Positions 61,396 to 64,000 of a stretch of 64,000 nucleotides of DNA are shown here, in pieces (position 1 is the stretch's first letter; each line of letters begins with the position of its first letter). The DNA is taken from positions 1 through 64,000 of the forward strand of contig NZ_FTNE01000007.1 in NCBI RefSeq assembly GCF_900156265.1, in the 5' to 3' direction. The position numbers and the translations under genes are program-made. The notes beneath the pieces are model-generated. The model saw nothing but the letters and a program-made list of their open reading frames with translations. It was not told the origin of the DNA and searched no databases. The stretch is from Acidiphilium rubrum. Its GTDB lineage: Bacteria > Pseudomonadota > Alphaproteobacteria > Acetobacterales > Acetobacteraceae.

Positions 61396-64000
<2,605 letters not shown>

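Overview
The window looks like the chromosome of a high-GC alphaproteobacterium, most likely in the Acetobacteraceae (Acidiphilium or a relative). The pointers are FliX (a flagellar regulator confined to alphaproteobacteria), a hopanoid-type RND transporter, an alphaproteobacterial DksA with a reduced zinc finger, a sucCDAB-lpd order, and tightly overlapping (ATGA/GTGA) high-GC genes. The genus assignment is inference. No tRNA, rRNA or CRISPR array was seen.

1-13.7 kb is a surface-glycan and accessory region. It starts with the tail of an IS4-type transposase. Two acyltransferases, a methyltransferase with a C-terminal ChW-like segment and an O-fucosyltransferase-like protein follow; the last two are clearly AT-rich and look acquired. 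A 1007-residue double glycosyltransferase with three N-terminal GWA-type repeats is coupled to a small YPDV-repeat protein. Next comes the most unusual unit, at 9.8-13.7 kb: an amino acid:[carrier protein] ligase (a seryl-tRNA-synthetase-like enzyme), a stand-alone NRPS-type methyltransferase, a carrier protein and a protein of unknown function, packed as one operon.

13.7-29.8 kb is a nitrogen-salvage island. Two operons on the minus strand each begin with a sigma-54-like promoter followed directly by a guanidine-I (ykkC) riboswitch. One encodes a DUF1989 pair (carboxyguanidine deiminase-like), a urea/guanidine carboxylase and allophanate hydrolase. The other encodes a small protein, a metallo-beta-lactamase-fold hydrolase and an ABC importer. 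Divergent to them lie a biuret-hydrolase-like enzyme, an NCS2 permease and AtzG-AtzE-AtzH homologues, all feeding towards allophanate and ammonia.

29.8-54 kb is mostly housekeeping: IlvD, an HpnN-like hopanoid transporter, a TAXI binding protein, proline iminopeptidase, a DegT aminotransferase with a FlaA1/CapD-type sugar dehydratase, PutA with a twin palindrome in its promoter, a LysR regulator, ZapE, and sucC-sucD-sucA-sucB-lpd. 54-64 kb carries a hybrid histidine kinase, a GT4 glycosyltransferase, flagellar genes (FlgN-like, FlgJ, FlgI, FliX), dksA, and an overlapping dihydropyrimidinase / MFS transporter / AMP nucleosidase set.

A dispersed intergenic element recurs through the window: three copies of exactly 119 bp, one diverged copy of 117 bp and one half copy. 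Each full copy has two near-perfect T/A-rich palindromes whose inner arms can also pair with each other across the element. In one case a coding region runs into it.
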